Assembly: GCF_020071995.1 (NCBI RefSeq)
Contig: NZ_JABWTK010000001.1
Coordinates: forward strand, 248,001-312,000
From: Planococcus chinensis
GTDB lineage: Bacteria > Bacillota > Bacilli > Bacillales_A > Planococcaceae
DNA: 64,000 nt
Direction: 5' to 3'
Part shown: positions 50,409-58,323 of the stretch, piece by piece
Position numbering within the stretch: position 1 is the stretch's first letter
Layout: each line of letters begins with the position of its first letter
Position numbers and translations under genes: made by a program
The notes under the pieces: generated by a model
What the model saw: only the letters and a program-made list of their open reading frames with translations
Databases searched by the model: none
What the model was told of the DNA's origin: nothing

Positions 50409-51377
50409 ATGCGTGAAAGCCTTTTAAGCGTAGATGATTTAAAGGTCCGTTTTAAGACCGAGGATGGCTATGTTTCGACTGTCAACGGTGTTTCTTTTGA
50501 TGTAGAAAAAGGAGAGACGCTGGCGATTGTCGGAGAATCGGGCAGCGGCAAAAGCGTCACGTCGCTTGCCTTGATGGGCATTCTGCCGGCCAATGGAGAA
50601 GTGTATAACGGAGAACTACTATTTGAAGATAAAGATTTGCGGAATTTAACAAAAAAACAGTACCGGCAATTGCGCGGCAATGAAATCGCGATGATTTTCC
50701 AGGAACCGATGACCGCATTGAATCCGGTTTTCACAATCGGCTATCAATTGCGCGAAACCTTGATGCTTCACTATAAACTGTCGAAAGACCAGGCGCAGAA
50801 AAAAGGCATTGAAATGCTCGAGACGGTCGGGATTCCGGATGCCGAGAAAGTGATGGGGCGGTTTCCGCATCAGCTTTCCGGCGGGATGAGGCAGCGGGTC
50901 ATGATTGCGATGGCGCTGTCGTGCAATCCGAAGCTGTTGATTGCTGATGAGCCGACTACCGCGCTCGATGTGACGATACAGGCGCAAATTCTGACTTTGC
51001 TGCGGAATTTGAAGGAAAAGTCCAATACAAGCATCATGATCATCACGCACGATTTGGGTGTTGTGGCCGAGCTTGCCGACCGGGTCATCGTCATGTATGC
51101 CGGGGAAGTCGTGGAACAGGCGCCGATCAATGAATTGTTTGAACGTCCGCTCCACCCTTATACACAGGGGTTAATGGCCTCCATCCCGAAAATCCACGAT
51201 GTGGTGGATGAATTGTATTCCATCGAAGGCACAGTTCCGAATCCGGCGGCGATGCCGACCGGCTGTAAATTCCACCCGCGTTGTCCGTTGGGGGACATTG
51301 AATGTACGAAAGTCCATCCCGCTCTGGAATTTGTGTCCGAAACCCATTCCAAGCGCTGCATCAAGGTGAAAGGATAG
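50409..51377 (+). CDS. Dipeptide/oligopeptide ABC importer ATPase, DppD-like
   Basis: About 322 residues with Walker A GESGSGKSVT, signature LSGGMRQRVMIAMAL, Walker B LLIADEPTTALD and the C-terminal oligopeptide-ABC extension with the cysteines of CKFHPRCPLGDIEC. ATG 50409 follows GAAGGTGAAGG; the frame could begin at 50391 but that ATG overlaps the previous stop and precedes the SD. Confidence 0.93.
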   Translation: MRESLLSVDDLKVRFKTEDGYVSTVNGVSFDVEKGETLAIVGESGSGKSVTSLALMGILPANGEVYNGELLFEDKDLRNLTKKQYRQLRGNEIAMIFQEPMTALNPVFTIGYQLRETLMLHYKLSKDQAQKKGIEMLETVGIPDAEKVMGRFPHQLSGGMRQRVMIAMALSCNPKLLIADEPTTALDVTIQAQILTLLRNLKEKSNTSIMIITHDLGVVAELADRVIVMYAGEVVEQAPINELFERPLHPYTQGLMASIPKIHDVVDELYSIEGTVPNPAAMPTGCKFHPRCPLGDIECTKVHPALEFVSETHSKRCIKVKG

Positions 51378-51388
51378 GAGGGACCTGA

Positions 51389-52411
51389 ATGAACACTGCA
51401 GAAGACCAAGTAATCATGGAAGTGAAAAATTTAAAAAAGCATTTTGATATGTCAAAGGGCTTTATCAAAAAGACGAACACGAAAGTGCGGGCGGTGGACG
51501 GGCTCAATTTTAAAGTTTATAAAGGCGAAACGCTCGGCATCGTAGGCGAGTCGGGCTGCGGCAAATCGACCACCGGCAACTTGATGCTCGGTTTACTGGA
51601 TGCGACGGAAGGGAATATTTACTTCCAGAACGAAGATATTGCCCATATGACACAGGCGGAGCTCCGCAAGGCAAGGCGGGATTTGCAGGTCATCTTCCAG
51701 GACCCTTACTCGTCCCTGAACCCCCGCATGACCGTGGAGCAGCTGGTGGGGGAGCCGCTGGTCGTCCATGGGCTGGCTTCGGGAAAAGAACTGAAAAAGC
51801 AGGTCACGGAACTGCTGGAACTGGTAGGGCTCCGGGAGCACCAGATGAAGTTGTATCCGCATGAATTCTCAGGCGGACAGCGGCAGCGCATCGGAATTGC
51901 CCGGGCTTTGGCGCTAAAGCCGAAAGTGATTGTATGCGACGAAGCTGTTTCGGCTTTGGATGTCTCCATCCAGGCGCAGATTCTGAATCTCTTGAAAAAG
52001 CTGCAGAAGGAAATGGATCTGACATATATTTTCATCGCTCATGGCTTGCCGGCGGTACGCCATATCAGCGACCGGATCGGCGTCATGTACCTCGGGAAAA
52101 TGGTGGAGCTTGCCGGCCGCGACGAGCTGTTTGAAAATCCGCTGCATCCCTATACGCACGCTTTGCTTGATTCCGTTCCGATACCGGATCCGAGATTAAG
52201 GAAGGAACACCAATTGATCAAAGGGGAAATTCCGAGCCCCAGCAATCCTCCTTCCGGCTGCCCTTTTCATCCCCGATGTCCAAAGGCGACAGAAAAGTGT
52301 AAAGTAGATATGCCGGAATATCGAGAAATTTTGCCTGATCACTTTGTTGCTTGTCATCACCCGTTATTAAATGAAGACACCAGCATACTGCCGGATTCCG
52401 CTACAGTTTAA
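51389..52411 (+). CDS. Dipeptide/oligopeptide ABC importer ATPase, DppF-like
   Basis: 340 residues with Walker A GESGCGKSTT, Walker B VIVCDEAVSALD and signature FSGGQRQRIGIARAL. The C-terminal extension has the cysteines of CPFHPRCPKATEKC. The switch histidine is in FIAHGLPAVRHIS, where HGL replaces the usual HDL. GGAGGG precedes the ATG. It is the partner ATPase of the preceding DppD-like protein. Confidence 0.92.
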   Translation: MNTAEDQVIMEVKNLKKHFDMSKGFIKKTNTKVRAVDGLNFKVYKGETLGIVGESGCGKSTTGNLMLGLLDATEGNIYFQNEDIAHMTQAELRKARRDLQVIFQDPYSSLNPRMTVEQLVGEPLVVHGLASGKELKKQVTELLELVGLREHQMKLYPHEFSGGQRQRIGIARALALKPKVIVCDEAVSALDVSIQAQILNLLKKLQKEMDLTYIFIAHGLPAVRHISDRIGVMYLGKMVELAGRDELFENPLHPYTHALLDSVPIPDPRLRKEHQLIKGEIPSPSNPPSGCPFHPRCPKATEKCKVDMPEYREILPDHFVACHHPLLNEDTSILPDSATV

Positions 52412-52429
52412 TGAAAAGGTGTTGACATT

Positions 52430-53752
52430 ATGAAAGTTCGAATTGGAGCACTTGGCCCTCCAGACTCCTTGCAAGTTATACGTGAAGTCGCTGAATTGGA
52501 TCCACGGATTGAATTGGTGGAATTTGAGTATTTCGGTTCTGAAGAGTTGCCGAAAATTTTATCGGCGCATCGCTATGATGTCACGCAATGGATTTTTTCA
52601 GGTCAAGTACCTTATTACTATTGCTTGGAAAGAGGCCTGATTTCAGAAAATGAGGCCCTATTTCCGCCTCAGCACGGTGTGTCCCTGCTCGGTACTTGTC
52701 TGCAAGTGATGCAGGAACATGGCCAATTCGTTTCACGAATGAGTTTGGATACGGTTGACGAATCGATTGTAAATTCATTGTTCTCGGAATACCGTCTAGA
52801 TAAGATTTCGTTTGAGCTTTTGTCCTATAAGGGCTATATCGAATACGATGAGATTATCAAATTCCATTTTGAGAACGTTAAATCGGGAAGAACCCAAGTG
52901 GCGATTACTTGTTTATTGAAGGTTTATTTGGCGCTGCAAAAACTGGGCATTCCTTGTTACCGGGTCGTGCCTTCGAAATTGGCGATCAAAACCGTGCTGG
53001 ATCTTTTGGTCTCCCGCGCTGAAAGCCAAGTCTACGAAAAGCAGAAAGTCGCAATCATCGGCTTTGAATTGGTCGGGGGCGGAGAAAACCTGAAAAAGAC
53101 GGTTTACAATTTTGCTGAAAAGCAAAAAGAACTGGAATTTGAACTGGAACTTCTCCAGATCACCAGGAAACTGAATGGCTCGCTAATCAACAGAGGAGCC
53201 GGCACCCACTTTATCTACACGACACAAGGGGATTACGAACTCCTTACTTCGGAGCTGCCTTTTTCCCGGATTGCAGATGAAATCAGCCTGAAAACGTCGC
53301 TCCGCTTCAATATCGGGATCGGCAGCGGCTATACCATCCACGGCGCCGAGCAACATGTGCAGCAGGCGTTCGAGTACGAAGGGATAGAAGACGGCAGAAA
53401 GATTATCTATGTGGATGAAGAGGGCGTCAGTACAAGCCAGTTTGGAGAGGAAGGCGCCGACTCGGTGCCGAACATTCCTTTGCCCGCTTTTTGGAGTGTG
53501 GTTTTAAAGGAGAAGGGATACCGGGAACAGATTCCGTTGAAAGTTTATCAATACATCAAGATGAAGAACATTTCGCATTTTTCCAGTGACATGCTGACGT
53601 CGCTGTTGAAAAACACGGACCGGAACTCGAGAAGAATCTTGAGCGAACTCGAACAAATGGGGCTGGTCCGTGCGCTGACCGAGGAAAATAACTCCGGGAA
53701 ACGCGGCCGGCCGAAGAAAATGTATGAGCTGGTTTTGGAGAAAGAAAAGTGA
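52430..53752 (+). CDS. Putative transcriptional regulator with a C-terminal winged helix
   Basis: 440 residues in three parts. An N-terminal alpha/beta region (about 1-215) begins KVRIGALGPPDSLQVI. A middle domain (about 220-335) has RGAGTHFIYTTQGDYELLT and FNIGIGSGYTIHGAEQHVQQA, resembling degenerate nucleotide-cyclase or GGDEF-like folds. The C-terminal part (about 360-440) looks like a winged helix (SRRILSELEQMGLVRALTEENNSGKRGRPKKMYEL). It ends the importer operon, starting 18 bases after the ATPase gene, so it may regulate peptide uptake. I cannot name the family. Confidence 0.65.
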   Translation: MKVRIGALGPPDSLQVIREVAELDPRIELVEFEYFGSEELPKILSAHRYDVTQWIFSGQVPYYYCLERGLISENEALFPPQHGVSLLGTCLQVMQEHGQFVSRMSLDTVDESIVNSLFSEYRLDKISFELLSYKGYIEYDEIIKFHFENVKSGRTQVAITCLLKVYLALQKLGIPCYRVVPSKLAIKTVLDLLVSRAESQVYEKQKVAIIGFELVGGGENLKKTVYNFAEKQKELEFELELLQITRKLNGSLINRGAGTHFIYTTQGDYELLTSELPFSRIADEISLKTSLRFNIGIGSGYTIHGAEQHVQQAFEYEGIEDGRKIIYVDEEGVSTSQFGEEGADSVPNIPLPAFWSVVLKEKGYREQIPLKVYQYIKMKNISHFSSDMLTSLLKNTDRNSRRILSELEQMGLVRALTEENNSGKRGRPKKMYELVLEKEK

Positions 53753-53757
53753 AGAAA

Positions 53758-53793
53758 CAAGGGCTTTCCAGTCTCCTGGAAAGCCCTTTTTCT
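53758..53793. terminator. Terminator of the peptidase-importer operon
   Basis: AAGGGCTTTCCAG pairs perfectly with CTGGAAAGCCCTT around TCTC, followed by TTTTC. The core is shared with the terminator at 42971. Confidence 0.88.
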
Positions 53794-53817
53794 ATTTTAT
53801 ACACAACGCTCCAAGCT

Positions 53818-54960
53818 TTAAGAGACATTTCCTGAAGCCAAGGGTTTGCTGTAATGGTAATGGTGTTTCGTATAAACAAACCCTTCCAGGATCATCCGGG
53901 CGGTGCGGACGACTTTGATGTTGCTGATATGTCCCGCAATCATGTCCACTTTCGTCTCGATGATGCCGGACGGGTGGCCTAAGCGCAGGATCGTATTCTC
54001 GACTCGGATGACGTCGTTCAAAACCGTGTCTTTTAGAAAGGCGCCGGCAGTGGTGCAAATGGCGCCGGTGATGGCCAAGGCCTGATGCGGTTTTTGCATC
54101 GACATCATCCGGATGCGGCAATCCATTCCGTCCGCTTTCCGTTCAACGCCGTTGACGTCGAAATACGTTTCGGGAGGTGCAATGATCGTCAGTTTCGGTA
54201 CGGCAGGCGATTTTACCGTCGCTTCTTCCTTTGTGGAAAACAGGCACATTTCAGCAGCAACGGAACGGATTTCTTCCAACTCCGCCAGCTTTTCCGCCGT
54301 GAATTCATGCGGCAGTTCCGACCCGGTGAGTCCGACGTCTTCCGCTTTCACAAAAACGAGGGGATTGGCGACATCGATGATGGATACGTCAATCGGGCCG
54401 TTTCGTGTGTCGATCCGGTCAATCGGGTTGTCGGTCGGAAACAGCTTGCCGGTGACAGCGCCTTGCGCATCGGTAAACGACAAATAGATGGGGGAGCCGG
54501 TCCCAGGAACACCAGGGATTTCGCATTGCCCTTCCGTTTTCACCCGTCCATCCTCCACTTCGACTTCTGCGATGATCACTTTCTGTGTGTTGGTATTAAA
54601 GATCCGGACGGCTGTGACAGGTGCAACTGCTGCGACGAGGCCCTGTTCAATGGCATACGGGCCGACCGCAGAAGAGATGTTCCCGCAATTCCCCTTGAAA
54701 TCCACCAGCTGATTTTCGATGCTGACCTGCGCAAAGGTATATTCCACATCGATTCCGTCGATGTCCGACTTTTTTATGATGGCGGCTTTGCTGGTTAGGG
54801 AGTTTCCTCCGCCGAGGCCATCGATTTGCCGCTGGTCCGGGCTTCCCATGATGTCGAGCAGGAAGCTGTCCCACAACACACGGTCCTCCGGCATATCTCC
54901 ATAATTGATAAATACTCCTTTGCTGGTTCCGCCGCGCATCACGGCAATCGGTATTCTCAT
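53818..54960 (-). CDS. PrpF family isomerase (aconitate or oxalomesaconate isomerase type)
   Basis: 380 residues of the PrpF diaminopimelate-epimerase-like fold, with the N-terminal PIAVMRGGTSKGVF, GLGGGNSLTSKAAII and the FKGNCGNISSAVGPYAIEQG loop that carries the catalytic cysteine. Family members isomerise 2-methylaconitate, oxalomesaconate or aconitate. AAAGGTGG stands eight bases before ATG 54960; the GTG at 54972 overlaps it. It is divergent from a LysR regulator and close to a CitMHS transporter and a TcuA-like flavoprotein, so a role in tricarballylate or trans-aconitate breakdown is plausible. Confidence 0.88.
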   Translation of the reverse strand: MRIPIAVMRGGTSKGVFINYGDMPEDRVLWDSFLLDIMGSPDQRQIDGLGGGNSLTSKAAIIKKSDIDGIDVEYTFAQVSIENQLVDFKGNCGNISSAVGPYAIEQGLVAAVAPVTAVRIFNTNTQKVIIAEVEVEDGRVKTEGQCEIPGVPGTGSPIYLSFTDAQGAVTGKLFPTDNPIDRIDTRNGPIDVSIIDVANPLVFVKAEDVGLTGSELPHEFTAEKLAELEEIRSVAAEMCLFSTKEEATVKSPAVPKLTIIAPPETYFDVNGVERKADGMDCRIRMMSMQKPHQALAITGAICTTAGAFLKDTVLNDVIRVENTILRLGHPSGIIETKVDMIAGHISNIKVVRTARMILEGFVYTKHHYHYSKPLASGNVS

Positions 54961-55022
54961 CGGATGAACCACCTTTCTGAAAATTCTATTGCTTCTAAAA
55001 ATAGACTATGGTATTTTGAGTC

Positions 55023-55038
55023 ATAAGTGAAATAGATA
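55023..55038. promoter_or_regulatory. Candidate LysR-regulator site between prpF and lysR
   Basis: ATAAGTGAAATAGATA lies between the divergent PrpF and LysR genes. Its reverse complement recurs with one mismatch at 56011-56026 upstream of the CitMHS gene. Confidence 0.5.
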
Positions 55039-55090
55039 TTTTGTTCGAACCCTTATCGAAAATACTTATAACATAAATGGAGTGACGAAA

Positions 55091-55954
55091 ATGGATGAAA
55101 AAGATTGGGAAGCCATGCAAGTACTATATGAAGAAAAGAACATCAGCCGCGCGTCGGAGCGCTTATACATTTCGCAGCCGGCTTTAACGTACCGCCTAAA
55201 AAACCTGGAAAAAGAAGTCGGGACCAAACTTTTTTTCAAAACGAAAAAAGGGATTGAACTGACGGCGGAAGGAATTTATTTATCCCAGTACGCGGAAGAG
55301 ATGATCACGAAGCTTCAAAATACAAAAGATTATCTGCAAAATATGCAGCAGGAAATCCGGGGGACGATCCGTTTAGGTGTTTCGAGCAATTTTGCGCAGT
55401 ACAAACTGCCGCCATTATTGAAGGAATTTTTAACAGCCCATCCAAACGTCCAGTTCAGCGTAAACACGGGGTGGAGTGCGGATGTCATGGGGCTCCTTAA
55501 TTCATCAGAGGTTCATCTCGGAATCCTGCGCGGCGATTACAATTGGACAGGATCGAAGACTTTGCTGCAGACGGAGCAATTGTTTTTGATCTCCAAGAAG
55601 GAAGTCGACCTGGAGAAAGTTCCTGAACTGCCGTTCATCAATTACAAGACGGACAGTTCATTAAAAGACATCATCAGCAGTTGGTGGCATAACCGCTATA
55701 TCGAGCCGCCGATGATCACGATGGAAACGGACCGGCAGGAAACCTGCAAAGAGATGGTGAAAAACGATCTCGGAATCGCCATTTTGCCGGAGATCTGCCT
55801 GCGCCCTTCAGACGAGCTTTATAAATACCCGTTGTTTTACGAGAACGGGGAACCGGTTACAAGGGACACGTGGCTCATGTACAACCAGGAATTTCTGAAG
55901 CTATCAACGGTCCGGACATTCATCGATTTTCTCAACGACCACCCTTCTTTTTAA
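55091..55954 (+). CDS. LysR family regulator 1
   Basis: 287 residues with the LysR winged HTH (residues 1-60, NISRASERLYISQPALTYRLKNLEKEVGTKLF) and a periplasmic-binding-protein-like effector domain (about 90-287, GTIRLGVSSNFAQYKLPPLL). ATG 55091 is eight bases after GGAG. It is clearly related to the LysR protein at 59888-60784, sharing MDEKDW, YEEKNI, QPA-TYRL and GVSSN blocks. Its expected targets are its divergent neighbour PrpF and the downstream CitMHS gene. Confidence 0.9.
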   Translation: MDEKDWEAMQVLYEEKNISRASERLYISQPALTYRLKNLEKEVGTKLFFKTKKGIELTAEGIYLSQYAEEMITKLQNTKDYLQNMQQEIRGTIRLGVSSNFAQYKLPPLLKEFLTAHPNVQFSVNTGWSADVMGLLNSSEVHLGILRGDYNWTGSKTLLQTEQLFLISKKEVDLEKVPELPFINYKTDSSLKDIISSWWHNRYIEPPMITMETDRQETCKEMVKNDLGIAILPEICLRPSDELYKYPLFYENGEPVTRDTWLMYNQEFLKLSTVRTFIDFLNDHPSF

Positions 55955-56001
55955 AATGAACCGGTTATAAAAATGGATTATAAGTTTTTTTGTTCATTTC
56001 T

Positions 56002-56027
56002 AATAAGATTTATCTATTTTACTTATT
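56002..56027. promoter_or_regulatory. Candidate LysR-regulator site upstream of the CitMHS gene
   Basis: AATAAG and CTTATT are inverted across 14 bases. The right half, TATCTATTTTACTTAT (56011-56026), is the reverse complement of the site at 55023 with one mismatch. Confidence 0.5.
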
Positions 56028-56133
56028 GGAGTAGATGAAATATTCTTATAACTAATTCAAAATCTAAGCTGCCAAAGGGACAGAGCGCTTTTGGAAGAAT
56101 TGTAAGCGAATACATTCAAAGGGGGTAATTGTT

Positions 56134-57441
56134 ATTCTTACATTTTTAGGGGTATCGATGGTTGTTGTATTTACGTATCTGATTATGGCGAAAAAGATGT
56201 CGCCGGTAGCGGCATTAGTAGTGGTTCCGATAATTTTTGCGTTAATCGGCGGGTTCTGGTCGGGGCTTGGCGATATGATGATGGAGGGGCTGAAGCAAGT
56301 TGCGCCTTCGGCAGCGCTCCTGCTGTTCGCGATTTTGTTCTTCGGCATTTTGATCGATGCCGGCTTGTTTGATCCATTGATCAACAAAGTCATGAAAATC
56401 GTCAAAGGGGACCCGGTGAAAATTGCACTGGGCACAGCCGTCATTGCGATGATTGCAGCGCTCGACGGCGACGGGACGACGACGCACATGATCACCGTTT
56501 CGGCGATGCTGGCGCTTTATCTGCGCTTGGGGATGAACCCGCTGGTGCTCGCGACGATCTCCATTTTGTCTGTAAGTATCGTCAGCGGCATGACGCCGTG
56601 GGGCGGTCCGGCAACACGAGCCATCGCCTCGCTTGGCCTGGATGCCAATGAATTCTTCATCCCGATTGTGCCGACGATGCTGGCAGGGATGCTCAGCGTA
56701 TTAGGTGTCGCGTATCTGATGGGCAAGAAAGAACGGGCCCGACTTGGCATCATCTCCGTGGAGAAGATTCCGTCAGGCTCGGAAAGCATGCTGCAAGTCG
56801 CCGCTACGCATGCGGTGGAAAACGACTTGAAACGGCCGAAACTGATCTGGGTCAACCTGATTCTGGCCGTGACCGTCATGACGGTTTTGGTGATCGGCTT
56901 GCTGCCGGCGCCGATCAGCTTTATCATCGGTTTTGTCCTGGCAGCAGCGATCAACTATCCGAACCTGGCTCTTCAAAAAGAACGGATTCTGGCACATTCC
57001 GGCAACGCCATTACCGTTGTTGTGCTGGTTTTTGCAGCCGGGATCTTCTCAGGGATCTTTTCCGGAACGCAGATGGTTGATGCCATCTCCAATTCCTTGA
57101 TCTCCATCATTCCCACTTCCGTCGGTTCGTTCTACCCGCTCGTGGTGGCGATCACCAGCATGCCGTTTACGTTTGCGCTTTCGAACGACGCCTATTATTT
57201 CGGCGTCCTGCCGATCCTGGCAGAAGCGGGAGCCGCTTACGGCGTCAGCCCGCTCGACATAGCGCGGGCGTCTGTTCTCGGCCAGCCGATCCACTTCCTG
57301 AGCCCGCTAGTCGCTTCCACGCTGCTGGTTGCCGGCATGGTGCAAAAAGATATCGGCGAACTGCAGAAGTTTGCGTTCAAATGGGCCTTTATCTGCTGCA
57401 TCGCCATCATCGCAGTGGCGTTTATCACCGGAGCAATTTAA
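56134..57441 (+). CDS. CitMHS family citrate/tricarboxylate:cation symporter, apparent AUU start
   Basis: A 435-residue polytopic transporter of the CitM/CitH family, with the conserved KGDPVKIALGTAVIAMIAALDGDGTTT (spanning the family's DGDG motif), TPWGGPATRAIASLG and LGQPIHFLSPL blocks. These proteins import citrate complexed with a divalent metal. Known members begin with M-L-x-x-L-G, and here the matching residues start at ATT 56134, eight bases after AAAGGGGG. The first canonical start, ATG 56158, lacks an SD and loses eight conserved residues. I place the start at AUU. Confidence 0.87.
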   Translation: MLTFLGVSMVVVFTYLIMAKKMSPVAALVVVPIIFALIGGFWSGLGDMMMEGLKQVAPSAALLLFAILFFGILIDAGLFDPLINKVMKIVKGDPVKIALGTAVIAMIAALDGDGTTTHMITVSAMLALYLRLGMNPLVLATISILSVSIVSGMTPWGGPATRAIASLGLDANEFFIPIVPTMLAGMLSVLGVAYLMGKKERARLGIISVEKIPSGSESMLQVAATHAVENDLKRPKLIWVNLILAVTVMTVLVIGLLPAPISFIIGFVLAAAINYPNLALQKERILAHSGNAITVVVLVFAAGIFSGIFSGTQMVDAISNSLISIIPTSVGSFYPLVVAITSMPFTFALSNDAYYFGVLPILAEAGAAYGVSPLDIARASVLGQPIHFLSPLVASTLLVAGMVQKDIGELQKFAFKWAFICCIAIIAVAFITGAI

Positions 57442-57444
57442 CTC

Positions 57445-57483
57445 AAAAAGGGATTGCGCCAACTTCGGCGGAATCCCTTTTTA
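57445..57483. terminator. Bidirectional terminator
   Basis: AAAAAGGGATT and AATCCCTTTTT pair with an inner CGCC/GGCG part. It lies between convergent genes. Confidence 0.85.
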
Positions 57484-58071
57484 TTGTTCGTTGTCGCTGT
57501 CCACAATGATCTCTGTGATCAGCTTGGCCAGTTTCATGACCGTATGAAGGCGCGTGTCGTTCAAAAACTGGGAACTCGGAAACGGATCGAGGTAATTGAC
57601 GATGCCCTGGAAGTGGTAGTCGCCGACTTCCGGCAGCATCTTTTCAAGCGCTTTCCCCGGAACCAGCGGGCCTTCGTTGAACAGCACATTGCCCACCTGT
57701 TCTTTTGTGCCAAGGCTCGCGTCGATGCTGATGACAAGCGGATTGCGGTTTTGCCTATGAATGTCTTTTAAGGCGGCTTTCAAATTAAAGGCGTGGACCG
57801 GTTCTTCCAAGGTGCCGTAAACCGAATGGGAAATGCCGTTCTCCTGCATCATGCTGCCGATCAGCGGGCCGAGCGAATCACCGATGTAGCGGTCCGAGCC
57901 GATGCACAGGAAAACGACTTCGCGCTGCTGCTCTTTCGCTTCCGAAAAGATGGTCTTCAGTTTCGCAATGAGCAAGCCCATTTCCTCGTTCCCGGTCGCT
58001 TCGTTGAAATGCAGAGGCGCCTTCACCGGCACTTGCAGATGCGAGTTTTTATATTTCCGAAAAGTATGCAT
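57481..58071 (-). CDS. yyaC: YyaC-like (GPR-related) peptidase family protein
   Basis: 196 residues with the YyaC pattern VVFLCIGSDRYIGDSLGPLIGSMM, GTLEEPVHAFNL and PLVISIDASLG. The acidic residues Asp (GSD..GDS) and Asp (SIDAS) resemble the catalytic site of the germination protease Gpr. YyaC is a sporulation-associated protein in Bacillus. Here it lies alone between two genes of carboxylate metabolism. Many Planococcaceae do not sporulate, so its role may differ. Confidence 0.85.
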   Translation of the reverse strand: MHTFRKYKNSHLQVPVKAPLHFNEATGNEEMGLLIAKLKTIFSEAKEQQREVVFLCIGSDRYIGDSLGPLIGSMMQENGISHSVYGTLEEPVHAFNLKAALKDIHRQNRNPLVISIDASLGTKEQVGNVLFNEGPLVPGKALEKMLPEVGDYHFQGIVNYLDPFPSSQFLNDTRLHTVMKLAKLITEIIVDSDNEQ

Positions 58072-58323
58072 GAATCCATACCACCTTCGACTGTATTTGC
58101 CATTGAACTATGCCTTCATTATAGCGTTCCAACCGCCCGGTTTGGTAGAGAACAGCCTTTATTTTCATCAATTGAAGGTATCAATAATCATAATAAATAA
58201 ATGTTGTTAAAAATTAAGTTAACGATAAAATTCTTTTATGATTTTTTATAGATTTTTTCAATTTTATTTTCTGATAATTTCACTCTATCATAAAAGCAGG
58301 AAGAACTTTAAGGAGGAATCACG

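Noticed and set aside
54085-54798. 237-codon frame antisense to the PrpF-like gene
   Set aside because: Shadow frame; the PrpF protein on the other strand is well supported.
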